Assembly (NCBI RefSeq): GCF_026642255.1
Contig: NZ_CP113264.1
Span: forward strand, 2,914,001-2,978,000
Source: Streptomonospora nanhaiensis
Lineage (GTDB): Bacteria > Actinomycetota > Actinomycetes > Streptosporangiales > Streptosporangiaceae
Reading direction: 5' to 3'
DNA length: 64,000 nucleotides
The position numbers and the translations under genes are program-made. This document shows positions 49,955-58,471 of the stretch, in pieces (position 1 is the stretch's first letter; each line of letters begins with the position of its first letter). A model generated the notes under the pieces. The model ran no database searches. It was not told the DNA's origin and worked only from the letters and a program-made list of their open reading frames with translations.

Positions 49955-51169
49955 ATGAAACCTGACACCGCACACCCCAATCCAGATCGGGATACCAGTG
50001 AGAAAAGGGCCCTCCACGCCCGATCGGCCCTCGCCGGGTACTTCTTCCTCACCGGGGCCGTGATCCCCGTGTGGGCCTCCCGCATCCCCGCCGTCAAGGA
50101 GCAGAGCGGCGTCGGCGCCGACCAGCTCGGCCTCGCGCTCCTCGCGATGGGGGTGGGGGCGATCATCACGGCCCGCGTGGGCGGCGCCCTGCTCGACAGG
50201 TGCGCCCCCCGCTTCGTCGTCCCCCCGGCCGCGGTCGCGGCCTCGCTCTGCCTGGCCCTGCCGGGAGCGGCCATGGGGCCACGCGAGCTGGCCGCCGCCC
50301 TGTTCGTCCTCGGCGTCGCCCACTCCCTGCTCAACATCAGCGTCAACACCCACGCCGCCACCCTCCAGCAGCCGCTGGGGCGGCCCCTCCTGTCCTCCTT
50401 CCACGCCTTCGTGTCGCTCGGAGCGTCCTTCGGCGCCGTCTGCGGTGTCGTCACCGCCCACGTCGGACTCAGCCCCCTCATCACCTTCCAGGCCATGGGC
50501 GCGCTCCTGGCGCTGGCCGCACTTGCCCCCGCGAGAGCGCTCGCGCGGTACACGCCACCGGCGGTCGACCAGCAGTGCGGCGCCGGCGGGTCACCCGGCA
50601 GGCTCCGGCTCTCCCCCCTGCTCCTGACCCTGGGGGTGCTGTCCCTGGCCGCGATGCTCACCGAGAGCGCGGTCCAGGACTGGAGCGCGCTCTACGCCCA
50701 GGAGAGCGTGGGCGCCTCCGGTGCCATGGCGGCGACGGCGTTCGCGGCGTTCACGGTCACCATGACCATCGGCCGCCTCATGGGCGACCGCCTGGTCCTG
50801 TGGCTGGGCCGGGTGGTCCTGCTCAGGTCCGGTGCGCTCGTCGCGGTCGCCGGTTTCTCCCTGGCCCTGGGCCTGCCCACCCAGGCCACGGTCCTGGCGG
50901 GGTTCGCCCTGGTCGGCCTCGGCCTCTCGTGCGCGGTTCCCCAGCTGTTCAGCGCGGCGGCGGAGATCGATCCCCGGCGCGTCGGCAAGAACCTGGGAAC
51001 GGTCGCGGCCATCGGCTACCTGGGACCCCTGCTGGGCGCCCCCGTGATCGGGGTGCTCTCGGAGCAGGGCGGGGTGGGCACCGGCCTCCTGGTGCCCGTC
51101 CTGCTCACCGTGGCCCTGGCCACGGGCGCGAGCACGACCCGCCGCCGCCGGTCCGGCGCGGCCGTCTGA
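49955..51169 (+). CDS. MFS transporter (YbjJ/FucP-like)
   Basis: 404 residues, twelve predicted helices. AGYFFLTGAVIPVWASRIPA at the start (about 27-46), HSLLNISVNTHAA, and a SFHAFVSLGASFGAV block are typical of the YbjJ/MosC group of MFS proteins. These carry sugars or related small molecules, often unassigned. ATG is preferred to GTG six bases upstream because GGAGAG ends five bases before it. A single gene after the non-coding stretch. Confidence 0.88.
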   Translation: MKPDTAHPNPDRDTSEKRALHARSALAGYFFLTGAVIPVWASRIPAVKEQSGVGADQLGLALLAMGVGAIITARVGGALLDRCAPRFVVPPAAVAASLCLALPGAAMGPRELAAALFVLGVAHSLLNISVNTHAATLQQPLGRPLLSSFHAFVSLGASFGAVCGVVTAHVGLSPLITFQAMGALLALAALAPARALARYTPPAVDQQCGAGGSPGRLRLSPLLLTLGVLSLAAMLTESAVQDWSALYAQESVGASGAMAATAFAAFTVTMTIGRLMGDRLVLWLGRVVLLRSGALVAVAGFSLALGLPTQATVLAGFALVGLGLSCAVPQLFSAAAEIDPRRVGKNLGTVAAIGYLGPLLGAPVIGVLSEQGGVGTGLLVPVLLTVALATGASTTRRRRSGAAV

Positions 51170-51369
51170 GGCCGCCCCGGACAAGCGGCCGGACCGGGCC
51201 GCGGTCGGTCCGCCCGCCGCGGCCCGGCCCCCGCACGCCCGGCGGACCGCCCACCGCCGTGCGGCCCCCGGGTCGCGGTCGGCGTCCGCCAGGGGCGCCG
51301 GCCGCGGAAACACCGCACCGTGCGTGGCGGAGATGGTGACGGTGAGTGATCGAAACGTAGGTTGGGGCC

Positions 51370-52443
51370 ATGCGCGTACTAGTCACAGGCGGGGCCGGGT
51401 TCATCGGATCGCGGGTGGCGGAGGAACTCCGCCTGGCCGGGCACGAGGCGGTGACCCTCGACGCCTACCTGCCCCAGGCCCACCCCGGGCAGGGGCCGCG
51501 GGAGGGCGTCGACGTCGTGGCCGACGTCCGGGACGGCGACGCCGTCGAGCGTGCCCTGCGCGGGGTGGACGCGGTCTGCCACCAGGCGGCGATGGTCGGG
51601 CTGGGCTCCGCCGGCTTCCTCGACGCCCCCGACTACGTGGGCTGCAACGACCTGGGCACGGCGGTCCTGCTGGCCGCCATGGCCCGGGCCGGGGTCCGCG
51701 ACGTCGTCATGGCCGGTTCGATGGTCGTCTACGGCGAGGGCCGGTACACGTGCCCCGAGCACGGCGACGTCCGCCCGGGACCGAGGGCGGAGGCGGACCT
51801 GGCGGCCGGGGTGTTCGACCCCCCGTGCCCCCGCTGCGGCGCCGCGCTCGTGCCCGGCCTGGTCGGGGAGGAGGCGCCGACCGACCCGCGCAACGTCTAC
51901 GCCACCACGAAGCTGGCGCAGGAGCACCTGTGCGCGTCGTGGGCCAGGGCCGTCGGAGGGCGCGCGGTGTCCCTGCGCTACCACAACGTGTACGGGCCCG
52001 GGATGCCCCGCGACACCCCGTACGCGGGCGTCGCCTCCTTCTTCCGCTCCGCGCTCGCCCGCGGCGAGGCGCCCCGCGTGTTCGAGGACGGCCGCCAGCG
52101 GCGCGACTTCGTGCACGTCGCGGACGTGGCCAGGGCCAACGTGGCGGCACTGGAGGCGGTGCGGGACCGGGCCGGCGGGGAGCTGTCCGCCTTCAACACC
52201 GGGAGCGGGACGCCGCACACCATCGCCGAGATGGCGCGGGCGCTGGCGGAGGCGTACGGGGGCCCGGCGCCCCGGACCACCGGCGAGTACAGGCTGGGCG
52301 ACGTACGGCACATCACCGCGTCCTCCCGGCGGCTGGTCGAGGAGCTGTCCTGGCGGCCGAGGGTCGGCTTCGCCGAGGGGATGGCCGAGTTCGCCCGCGC
52401 CGACCTGCGCGGATCGGTCGGCGCGGGCGCCACGACGGGGTGA
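51370..52443 (+). CDS. NAD-dependent sugar epimerase (dTDP-L-rhamnose 4-epimerase-like)
   Basis: 357 residues, SDR-extended. GGAGFIG (7-13) binds NAD; Tyr177 and Lys181 in YATTK form the catalytic pair. Between strands is an insertion with C128-P-E-H131 and C153-P-R-C156, a zinc-ribbon-like CxxH/CxxC set also seen in dTDP-L-rhamnose 4-epimerases of the WbiB group. TAGGTT (51358-51363) six bases before the ATG suggests a leaderless mRNA. First gene of a glycan cluster with a GT2, DUF2064, methyltransferase and GT-C-like protein. Confidence 0.85.
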   Translation: MRVLVTGGAGFIGSRVAEELRLAGHEAVTLDAYLPQAHPGQGPREGVDVVADVRDGDAVERALRGVDAVCHQAAMVGLGSAGFLDAPDYVGCNDLGTAVLLAAMARAGVRDVVMAGSMVVYGEGRYTCPEHGDVRPGPRAEADLAAGVFDPPCPRCGAALVPGLVGEEAPTDPRNVYATTKLAQEHLCASWARAVGGRAVSLRYHNVYGPGMPRDTPYAGVASFFRSALARGEAPRVFEDGRQRRDFVHVADVARANVAALEAVRDRAGGELSAFNTGSGTPHTIAEMARALAEAYGGPAPRTTGEYRLGDVRHITASSRRLVEELSWRPRVGFAEGMAEFARADLRGSVGAGATTG

Positions 52444-52504
52444 GGGCGACGCCTCCGCGTGTCGCGCCCGTCGTTCACACCCGGCAAGGGCATCGATTCG
52501 TAAC

Positions 52505-53290
52505 GTGACCAAGATGACCAGTGAACCTCACGAGCACGACCGCGAGAACGACGAACCGGCGCGCGCCGGCCACGGTCCCGGGGGCGGCGGTCCCGCGCCG
52601 CCCGTCGACGTGGTGCTGCCCTGCCTGGACGAGGCCGCCGCCCTGCCCTGGGTCATGGAGCGGATACCGCCGGGCTGGCGGGCGATCGTCGTCGACAACG
52701 GCTCGACGGACGGCTCGGCCTCCGTCGCCGAGGCCCTGGGGGCCCTCGTCGTCCCCGAGCCGCGCCGGGGCTTCGGCGCGGCGTGCCACGCGGGCCTGAC
52801 CGCCGCGACCGCCGAGTTCGTCTGCTTCTGCGACTGCGACGCCTCCCTGGACCCCGGGCTCCTCCCGGAGATGGTGGAGCGGGTCCGCTCCGGCGGGGCC
52901 GACCTGGTCATGGGCAGGCGGCGCCCCACCCGCCGGGGGACCTGGCCGGTGCACGCCAGGGCCGGCAACGCCGCCGTCGCGCGCATGCTGCGCTCCCGGA
53001 CCGGGGTGCGGGTCCGCGACATCGGCCCGATGCGGGCGGCCCGCAGAGCCGGGCTCCTCGGGCTGGGAACGGCCGACCGCCGCTCGGGCTACCCCCTCGA
53101 GACGGTCGTGCGCGCCGCCGACGCCGGGTGGCGGATCGAGGAGGTGGACGTGCCCTACCTGCCCCGGTCGGGCAGGTCCAAGGTCACCGGGACGTGGCGG
53201 GGCACCTGGACCGCGGTGCGCGACATGACGGCGGTCCTGCGCGAGCCCCCGGCCCGGCGCCGCGCGCCCGCGGGGGGAGGGTCGCCGTGA
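52505..53290 (+). CDS. Family 2 glycosyltransferase
   Basis: 261 residues; VDVVLPCLDEAAALPWVMER starts the GT-A fold, VVDNGSTDGS is the nucleotide loop and FCDCDASLDP carries the DxD metal site. The later SGYPLETVVRAADAGWRIEEV block is typical of dolichyl-phosphate-type GT2 enzymes. No membrane helix, so it is cytoplasmic. GTG start at 52505, with ATG three codons on as an alternative. It overlaps the DUF2064 gene by four bases. Confidence 0.9.
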   Translation: MTKMTSEPHEHDRENDEPARAGHGPGGGGPAPPVDVVLPCLDEAAALPWVMERIPPGWRAIVVDNGSTDGSASVAEALGALVVPEPRRGFGAACHAGLTAATAEFVCFCDCDASLDPGLLPEMVERVRSGGADLVMGRRRPTRRGTWPVHARAGNAAVARMLRSRTGVRVRDIGPMRAARRAGLLGLGTADRRSGYPLETVVRAADAGWRIEEVDVPYLPRSGRSKVTGTWRGTWTAVRDMTAVLREPPARRRAPAGGGSP

Positions 53291-53958
53291 CCGGCCACCG
53301 CGACGCCGCCCTGCCGACCGGGGCCGCCACCCTGGTGGTCATCGCCAAGGAACCGGTCCCCGGCCTGGTCAAGACGCGGCTCACCCCGGAGTACACGCGG
53401 GAGGAGGCCGCCACGCTCGCGGAGGCGGCCCTGGCCGACACCCTGCACACGGTGTGCTCCCTCCCCGCCAGGAGGCGGCTCCTCGTCCTGGAGGGCAGGC
53501 CCGGCCCCTGGCTCCCGTCCCCGGGCTTCGAGGTGGTGCCGCAGGTCGGCGCCGGGTTGGACGAGCGGCTCGCGCACGCCTTCGCCGCGTGCTCGGGGCC
53601 CACCCTGCTGATCGGCATGGACACCCCCCAGGTGAGCCGGACGCTCCTGGCGCCCGCGCTGGCCCCGGACGCGTGGGACCGCGCCGACGCGTGGTTCGGA
53701 CCGAGCGAGGACGGCGGCTTCTGGGCGCTCGGCCTGGCCGCCCCCGACCCCGCTCTGCTGCGCGGCGTCCCGATGTCGACCGCGCACACGGGCCGGGTCC
53801 AGCGCGAGCGGCTCGTCGGCGCGGGACTGCGCGTGGGCGAGCTGGAGAGGATCACCGACGTCGACACCGCGCGCGACGCCGCCCTCGTGGCGTCGCTGAT
53901 ACCCCGCAGCCGCTTCGGCAGGGCCGTCCGGCTGGCGAGAGCGCGGTGCCGCAGGTGA
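53287..53958 (+). CDS. DUF2064 / TIGR04282 nucleotidyltransferase-like glycosyltransferase
   Basis: 223 residues: IAKEPVPGLVKTRLTP (about 19-34), LLIGMDTPQVS and GPSEDGGFWALGL are the exact DUF2064 motifs. The family resembles CofC and small GT-A sugar nucleotidyltransferases and is often fused or adjacent to GT2 and methyltransferases. It is unknown which sugar or lipid it acts on. GTG starts within the GT2 stop. Confidence 0.9.
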   Translation: MTGHRDAALPTGAATLVVIAKEPVPGLVKTRLTPEYTREEAATLAEAALADTLHTVCSLPARRRLLVLEGRPGPWLPSPGFEVVPQVGAGLDERLAHAFAACSGPTLLIGMDTPQVSRTLLAPALAPDAWDRADAWFGPSEDGGFWALGLAAPDPALLRGVPMSTAHTGRVQRERLVGAGLRVGELERITDVDTARDAALVASLIPRSRFGRAVRLARARCRR

Positions 53959-54626
53959 GCGCGGCCGGGACCGGGATCGACGCCGGGTCGGCCCCGTGGC
54001 TGTGCGACCCCTACTCGCAGGCGCTCGCCAGCGGACGCGGCCCCCTGTTCCTGCGCCGGTCCGACGGGTGGATGCTCCCGCTGGAGGTCGAGCGCTGGTG
54101 CGGGGGGACCGACGCCGCCGACGAGAGCGTGCTGGAGCGCGCCGAGGACGACACCGTCGACGTCGGGTGCGGCCCGGGCCGCATGGTCGCCGCGCTCACG
54201 GCCCGGGGCCACCTCGCGCTGGGCGTGGACACGAACCCCGTCGCGGTCTCGCGCGCCGTCGAGGCGGGCGGCCGGGCGGTGCGCTCGTCGGTGTTCGACC
54301 CCCTGCCCCGGGAGGGCGCCTGGCGTACCGCCCTGCTGCTCGACGGCAACATCGGTATCGGCGGCGTGCCCGGGGACCTGCTCTCCCGGATACGGGAGGT
54401 CGTCCTGCCCGGCGGCCTGCTCGTCGTCGAGGCCGCGGGCCAGGACGTCCACGAGCGCGTGACGGTGCAGGTCACCGACGGCCGCCGGGATCCGGGGGCG
54501 CCGTTCCCGTGGGCGAGGGTCGGGCTCCCCGCCCTGCGGCTGTGCGCGGAGGCGGCCGGATGGACGTGGTCGGAGGCGTGGAGGGTGCGGGGGCGCCGGT
54601 TCGCGGCGCTGCGCTCCCCGCGCTGA
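53955..54626 (+). CDS. Class I SAM-dependent methyltransferase
   Basis: 223 residues; motif I VDVGCGPGRMVAALTARGHL (about 55-74), followed by GVDTNPVAVSRAV (motif II region). No hint of the substrate. GTG at 53955 is used because it overlaps the previous stop as in the other pairs of the operon; an in-frame GTG at 53946 is possible. Last of the four coupled genes. Confidence 0.88.
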   Translation: MSAAGTGIDAGSAPWLCDPYSQALASGRGPLFLRRSDGWMLPLEVERWCGGTDAADESVLERAEDDTVDVGCGPGRMVAALTARGHLALGVDTNPVAVSRAVEAGGRAVRSSVFDPLPREGAWRTALLLDGNIGIGGVPGDLLSRIREVVLPGGLLVVEAAGQDVHERVTVQVTDGRRDPGAPFPWARVGLPALRLCAEAAGWTWSEAWRVRGRRFAALRSPR

Positions 54627-54641
54627 GCCGCGGCGGGCCGG

Positions 54642-54739
54642 GGGAGCGGCGCCGCGCCGACGGTCCCGACCGGCGGCCACCGGGCGGCGGTCCTGCGCTC
54701 GTCGCGTTCCCCCTCCCGGGAGCGGCGCCGCGCCGACGG
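54642..54739 (+). repeat. 22-base direct repeat, two copies
   Basis: GGGAGCGGCGCCGCGCCGAC (plus GG) occurs at 54642-54663 and again at 54718-54739, 76 bases apart, in the gap between the methyltransferase and the GT-C-like gene. No other function is seen for this gap. Confidence 0.6.
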
Positions 54740-54890
54740 CCGCTCAGGGCGTGCGCGCGGCCCGCGCGTACCGGACCGCACGCTCGGCGGTGTGTCCGAC
54801 CGCACCCCCTGCGAACAGCGGTTTCCCCCGTCCCGGCGACACGCCGCCGCGCACCCCGCGACAACGGCGGCCGTGACCTACGGTGACGGC

Positions 54891-56285
54891 GTGACGCAGC
54901 CAGAACTCCACCGGAACGACCGGGAGGCGCCCGGCGCCGCCCGTCGCGGCCTCCGCGCCGACCTGACCGCCGCCGCCCTGGCCGTGCTCCTCTTCGCCGC
55001 GGCGGCCGTCACCGGCACCTGGATCGAGCGCACACGGGGCGTCCTCCACGTCGACTGGCCGCCGCTGTACGCCTCCTGGCTCCCGCACACGGGGCCGGGC
55101 ACGGTGCCGGCCCTGGCCCTGGCGGCGGCGGTGGCGGCCTGCGGTCCCGCGGCCGCGCGCGCCCTGCCCTGGCGCGCCCTGGTGGGGACGGCCTGGACCG
55201 TGTCCGCCCTCTGGACCGCCGCGCTCGCCCTGGTCGACGGCTGGAGGCGCGGGATCGCCGACCGCCTCCTGTCACCCCACGAGTACCTGTCCTCGGTGCA
55301 CCGCTTCGAGGACGCGGGCGCCGCACTGAGCACGTTCACCCGGCACATCCTCATCGGGCAGCCGGACAACTGGCCCACGCACGTGGCCGGGCACCCGCCG
55401 GGCGCCGTCCTGACCTTCGTCGCCCTGGACCGGATCGGCCTGGGGGGAGGGGCGTGGGCCGGGCTCTGGTGCATCCTGGCCGGCGGTTCGGCCGCCGCGG
55501 CCGTGCTGGTCGCGATGCGCGCGCTCGGCGCGGAGGGGGCGGCGCGCCGGGCGGCCCCGTTCCTCGTGCTGCTGCCCGCGGCGGTGTGGGCGGGCGTGTC
55601 CGCGGACGGCTACTTCACGGCGGTCACCGCGTGGGGCCTGGCCCTGCTCGCGGTCGGCGCGTCGCCCGGCGCCCGCGCGCCGCGCTCCACCGCGCTGGCG
55701 GCCGGCCTGCTCCTGGGGTGGGCGGTGTACCTGTCCTACGGGCTGGTCCTCGCCGCGGTCCCGGCCCTGGCCGTGCTCCTGTGCGCGAGGAACGCGCGCC
55801 CCCTCCCCTACGCCCTGGCGGGCGCCCTGGTCGTCGCCGCCGCCTTCACCGCGGCGGGCTTCCACTGGTGGGAGGGGTACCGCCTGCTCGTGGAGCGCTA
55901 CTACCAGGGGGTGGCGGCCGTCCGCCCCTACGCGTACTGGGTGTGGGCCAACCTCGCCGTCGCGTGCCTGGCCGTGGGACCCGCGACCGCGGCGGGCCTG
56001 CGCCGGGCGCTGGCGGGGGCGCCCGCGGCGGCGGGCGGCCTGCTCCGGGCGCCGTCCCGGGAGGCCTCGACGACGGTCCTGCTCGTCGCCGCCGGGCTCG
56101 GGGCGATCGCCGTGGCCACCCTCTCGGGGATGAGCAAGGGCGAGACCGAACGGATCTGGCTGCCGTTCGTGCTGTGGCTCGTCCCCGCCGCGGCCCTCCT
56201 GCCGGACCGCCACCACCGGGGGTGGCTGGCCGCCCAGGGGGCCACGGCCCTCCTGGTCAACCACCTGCTGCTCACCGGCTGGTGA
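54891..56285 (+). CDS. Polytopic GT-C-like membrane protein
   Basis: 464 residues, about eleven helices. HPPG (about 167) lies in a lumenal-type loop after a DNWPTHVAG stretch, the position where GT-C mannosyltransferases and polyprenyl-phosphate-sugar enzymes hold catalytic loops; WWEGYRLLVERYYQGVA follows a later helix. No known subfamily. GTG start with TACGGT (54879-54884) six bases upstream, so probably leaderless. It follows the GT2/DUF2064/methyltransferase cluster and may use its products on the outer face of the membrane. Confidence 0.72.
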   Translation: MTQPELHRNDREAPGAARRGLRADLTAAALAVLLFAAAAVTGTWIERTRGVLHVDWPPLYASWLPHTGPGTVPALALAAAVAACGPAAARALPWRALVGTAWTVSALWTAALALVDGWRRGIADRLLSPHEYLSSVHRFEDAGAALSTFTRHILIGQPDNWPTHVAGHPPGAVLTFVALDRIGLGGGAWAGLWCILAGGSAAAAVLVAMRALGAEGAARRAAPFLVLLPAAVWAGVSADGYFTAVTAWGLALLAVGASPGARAPRSTALAAGLLLGWAVYLSYGLVLAAVPALAVLLCARNARPLPYALAGALVVAAAFTAAGFHWWEGYRLLVERYYQGVAAVRPYAYWVWANLAVACLAVGPATAAGLRRALAGAPAAAGGLLRAPSREASTTVLLVAAGLGAIAVATLSGMSKGETERIWLPFVLWLVPAAALLPDRHHRGWLAAQGATALLVNHLLLTGW

Positions 56286-56335
56286 CCCGGCCCCGCCGTC
56301 GCCGCCCCCCGCGGTGGTGGGACGATGGAGGGGAG

Positions 56336-56911
56336 ATGACCGAGAGCGAGTCGTGCCGCCCGTTGCGCGCCGGGGTGTTCACCCTGGTGTGCGCGAGCCT
56401 GTCCGCGCACGGGCACGCGCTCAGCTCCGGCCACGACGTCCCCCTCGCCGGGCTCCTCGCGGGGGCGGCCGTCGTGTTCGCCATGGCGTGGGCGGCCGCG
56501 AACCGCCGCCAGGGCTGGGCCACCCTCACCGGGTGGATGCTCTGGGGCCAGTTCGCCCTGCACGTGGCCTTCAGCTACGTCGGCTCGCTCGGAGGTCCGC
56601 ACACCGCCTCGCACGAGGGCGACGTGGTGGTCCAGGCTGCGATGCCGGCGTGGACGATGATCGGGATGCACGTGGTCTCCGCGCTGGTCAGCGCGTGGTG
56701 GCTGCGCCGCGGGGAGACGGCGCTGTTCGCCTTCCTGCGCTTCATGGCGCTCGCCCTCCTCCCGCTGCTGGTGCTGGTGTGCGGCCTGCCCGCACCGCGC
56801 GGCCCCCTCGTGCCCCGCCTGCGGACCGCGGACGTGCCCGTCCGCATCCGGCTGCCGTACCTGCGGCACACGCGCGTCCTGCGCGGCCCCCCGGCCCTGT
56901 CGCCCGCCTGA
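56336..56911 (+). CDS. Four-TM membrane protein, unknown
   Basis: 191 residues, four to five helices. The first loop has AHGHALSSGHDVP (His28, His34 region) and later loops hold GGPHTASHEGD, both candidates for metal binding. It is 50 bases after the GT-C-like gene and about 250 bases before the ECF sigma gene of the copper cluster. GGAGGGG lies two bases before ATG. A copper-related role is a guess from the His clusters and location. Confidence 0.68.
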   Translation: MTESESCRPLRAGVFTLVCASLSAHGHALSSGHDVPLAGLLAGAAVVFAMAWAAANRRQGWATLTGWMLWGQFALHVAFSYVGSLGGPHTASHEGDVVVQAAMPAWTMIGMHVVSALVSAWWLRRGETALFAFLRFMALALLPLLVLVCGLPAPRGPLVPRLRTADVPVRIRLPYLRHTRVLRGPPALSPA

Positions 56912-57158
56912 GACCCCGCGTTCGCCACGCCCTGGGCAGGGCGCGGTCACGGCCGTCCCTGCCCTGACCCCCGCCCTGGCCTCCCGCACCGCCCCGGCGC
57001 CGCTCAGCGGCGCCGGAGAACGGTCGAACGCGCCGTCCGGGCCCCGCCGGCCCCTTGGGGTGCTCCGCCCTGCCGAGCGCCCCCTCCGACGTGTACCGCG
57101 CGGTCCTCCGCCGACCCCTGTCCCGGGGTCCGCGCGGTCGGCGACAGAAAGAACCGAC

Positions 57159-57764
57159 ATGCTCTCCCTCAGCGAGACCATCCCCTCCGCACCCCCCGAC
57201 GGCTCCCCGGGAACGGGCCCCCTCCGCCCCGGCGGCGAGCACGGCGAACTGACAGCCCTGGCGATGCGCGCCAAGGAGGGCGCGCGCGACGCCCTGGACT
57301 CCCTGTTCGCGCGCACCCGTGACGACGTGGCGCGCTTCATCGCCCGCCGGGTGGACCCGTCCTGGGTGGAGGACCTGACCCAGGAGACCTTCTCGCGCGC
57401 CCTGCGCGGGCTCGACCACTACGCGGGACGCGCCCCGGTGCGCGCCTGGCTCTTCTCCGTGGCGCGCCACACGGTGGCCGACCGCTACCGCGCCCAGAGC
57501 CGGATCCCTCGCCACGAGGCCGTGGACGGGTGGGCCGAGGAGGGCGTGTGCGCCCACCAGGGGCGCTTCGACGAGTACCTCGCCCTGCTGTCCCTGCTGG
57601 AGGACCTCCCCGAGGACCGCAGAACGGCCTTCGTGCTCACCCAGATCCAGGGCATGCCCTACGCCGAGGCCGCCCGGGCCATCGGCACCCCCGTCGGCAC
57701 GGTGCGCTCCCGCGTGGCGCGCGGCCGGCGCGACCTGGCGCGCATGCTGCGCCAGGCGGCCTGA
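57159..57764 (+). CDS. ECF sigma factor
   Basis: 201 residues: region 2 with ALDSLFARTRDDVARFIARR and DLTQETFSRALRGL (about 45-88), region 4 with LEDLPEDRRTAFVLTQIQGM, then PYAEAARAIGTPVGTVRSRV (helix-turn-helix, about 148-188). There is no adjacent anti-sigma gene. It may activate the Sco/DyP/PCuAC genes behind it, from which it is separated by a strong hairpin. Confidence 0.92.
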   Translation: MLSLSETIPSAPPDGSPGTGPLRPGGEHGELTALAMRAKEGARDALDSLFARTRDDVARFIARRVDPSWVEDLTQETFSRALRGLDHYAGRAPVRAWLFSVARHTVADRYRAQSRIPRHEAVDGWAEEGVCAHQGRFDEYLALLSLLEDLPEDRRTAFVLTQIQGMPYAEAARAIGTPVGTVRSRVARGRRDLARMLRQAA

Positions 57765-57766
57765 CA

Positions 57767-57801
57767 CGCGTCCGGGGCGGCACCGCGCCGCCCCGGACGC
57801 G
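57767..57801 (+). terminator. Terminator after ECF sigma gene
   Basis: A 15-bp perfect stem with a five-base loop, three bases after the stop. It separates the sigma gene from the copper operon. Confidence 0.75.
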
Positions 57802-57850
57802 CCTCCCCACCGCCGGCCTCCGGCCGGCCCCGAACCCGAGAAGGAACACC

Positions 57851-58471
57851 ATGACGTCCCGACCCCGCCAGGCCGCCCTCCGCGGCCTCGCGCTCTGCGC
57901 CGCCCTCGCCCTCGCCACCGCCTGCTCCGCCGCGGACCCCGTCGCGGAGGCCGACCACTACATGGACCTGTCCGACGACCCCATGGCCGCCTCGGCGACC
58001 GAGCTGACGACCCTCGACGGCGACCCGTGGGGCTTCACCGACGTCGCCGACGACCGGCTGACCCTGCTCTTCTTCGGCTACACCAGCTGCCCCGACGTGT
58101 GCCCGATGACGATGGCCGAGATCGACCTGGCACTCGGGCAGGCCGGGGAGGCGGCCGACGCCTACGACGTCGTGATGGTCAGCACCGACCCCGCCCGCGA
58201 CACCGCCGAGCAGATGCGGTCCTGGCTCGACCGGTTCGACCCCTCCTTCCAGGGGGTCCGGGGGGACGTCGACACGACGGTCGAGGCCGCCCGCGACTAC
58301 GGCATCGCCGTCGACCCCCCGCAGGAGGCCGAGGGCCAGTACCTGGTCACCCACGGCGGCCGGATCGTCGTCCTGCTGCCCGGGGGCGAGGCGGCCGGGA
58401 TGTTCGACGAGGGCACCGAGGCCGACCGGATCGCCGCGCTCCTCCCCGAACTCGCGGAGACCCTGCTGTGA
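57851..58471 (+). CDS. Sco-family copper metallochaperone lipoprotein
   Basis: 206 residues; lipobox ALATACS (Cys25), thioredoxin-like fold with copper ligands Cys80 and Cys84 in CPDVC and His168 in VTHGG. In Streptomyces lividans, Sco passes copper on in the pathway that matures the radical copper oxidase GlxA and cytochrome oxidase. It is followed by a DyP peroxidase (four-base overlap) and PCuAC chaperone, as in that organism. Tethered to the outer face of the membrane. Confidence 0.95.
   Translation: MTSRPRQAALRGLALCAALALATACSAADPVAEADHYMDLSDDPMAASATELTTLDGDPWGFTDVADDRLTLLFFGYTSCPDVCPMTMAEIDLALGQAGEAADAYDVVMVSTDPARDTAEQMRSWLDRFDPSFQGVRGDVDTTVEAARDYGIAVDPPQEAEGQYLVTHGGRIVVLLPGGEAAGMFDEGTEADRIAALLPELAETLL

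Noticed and set aside
54642..54739. The two 22-base repeats as a CRISPR or integration site
   Set aside because: Only two copies, GC-only, no unique spacers of fixed size and no cas or integrase gene.
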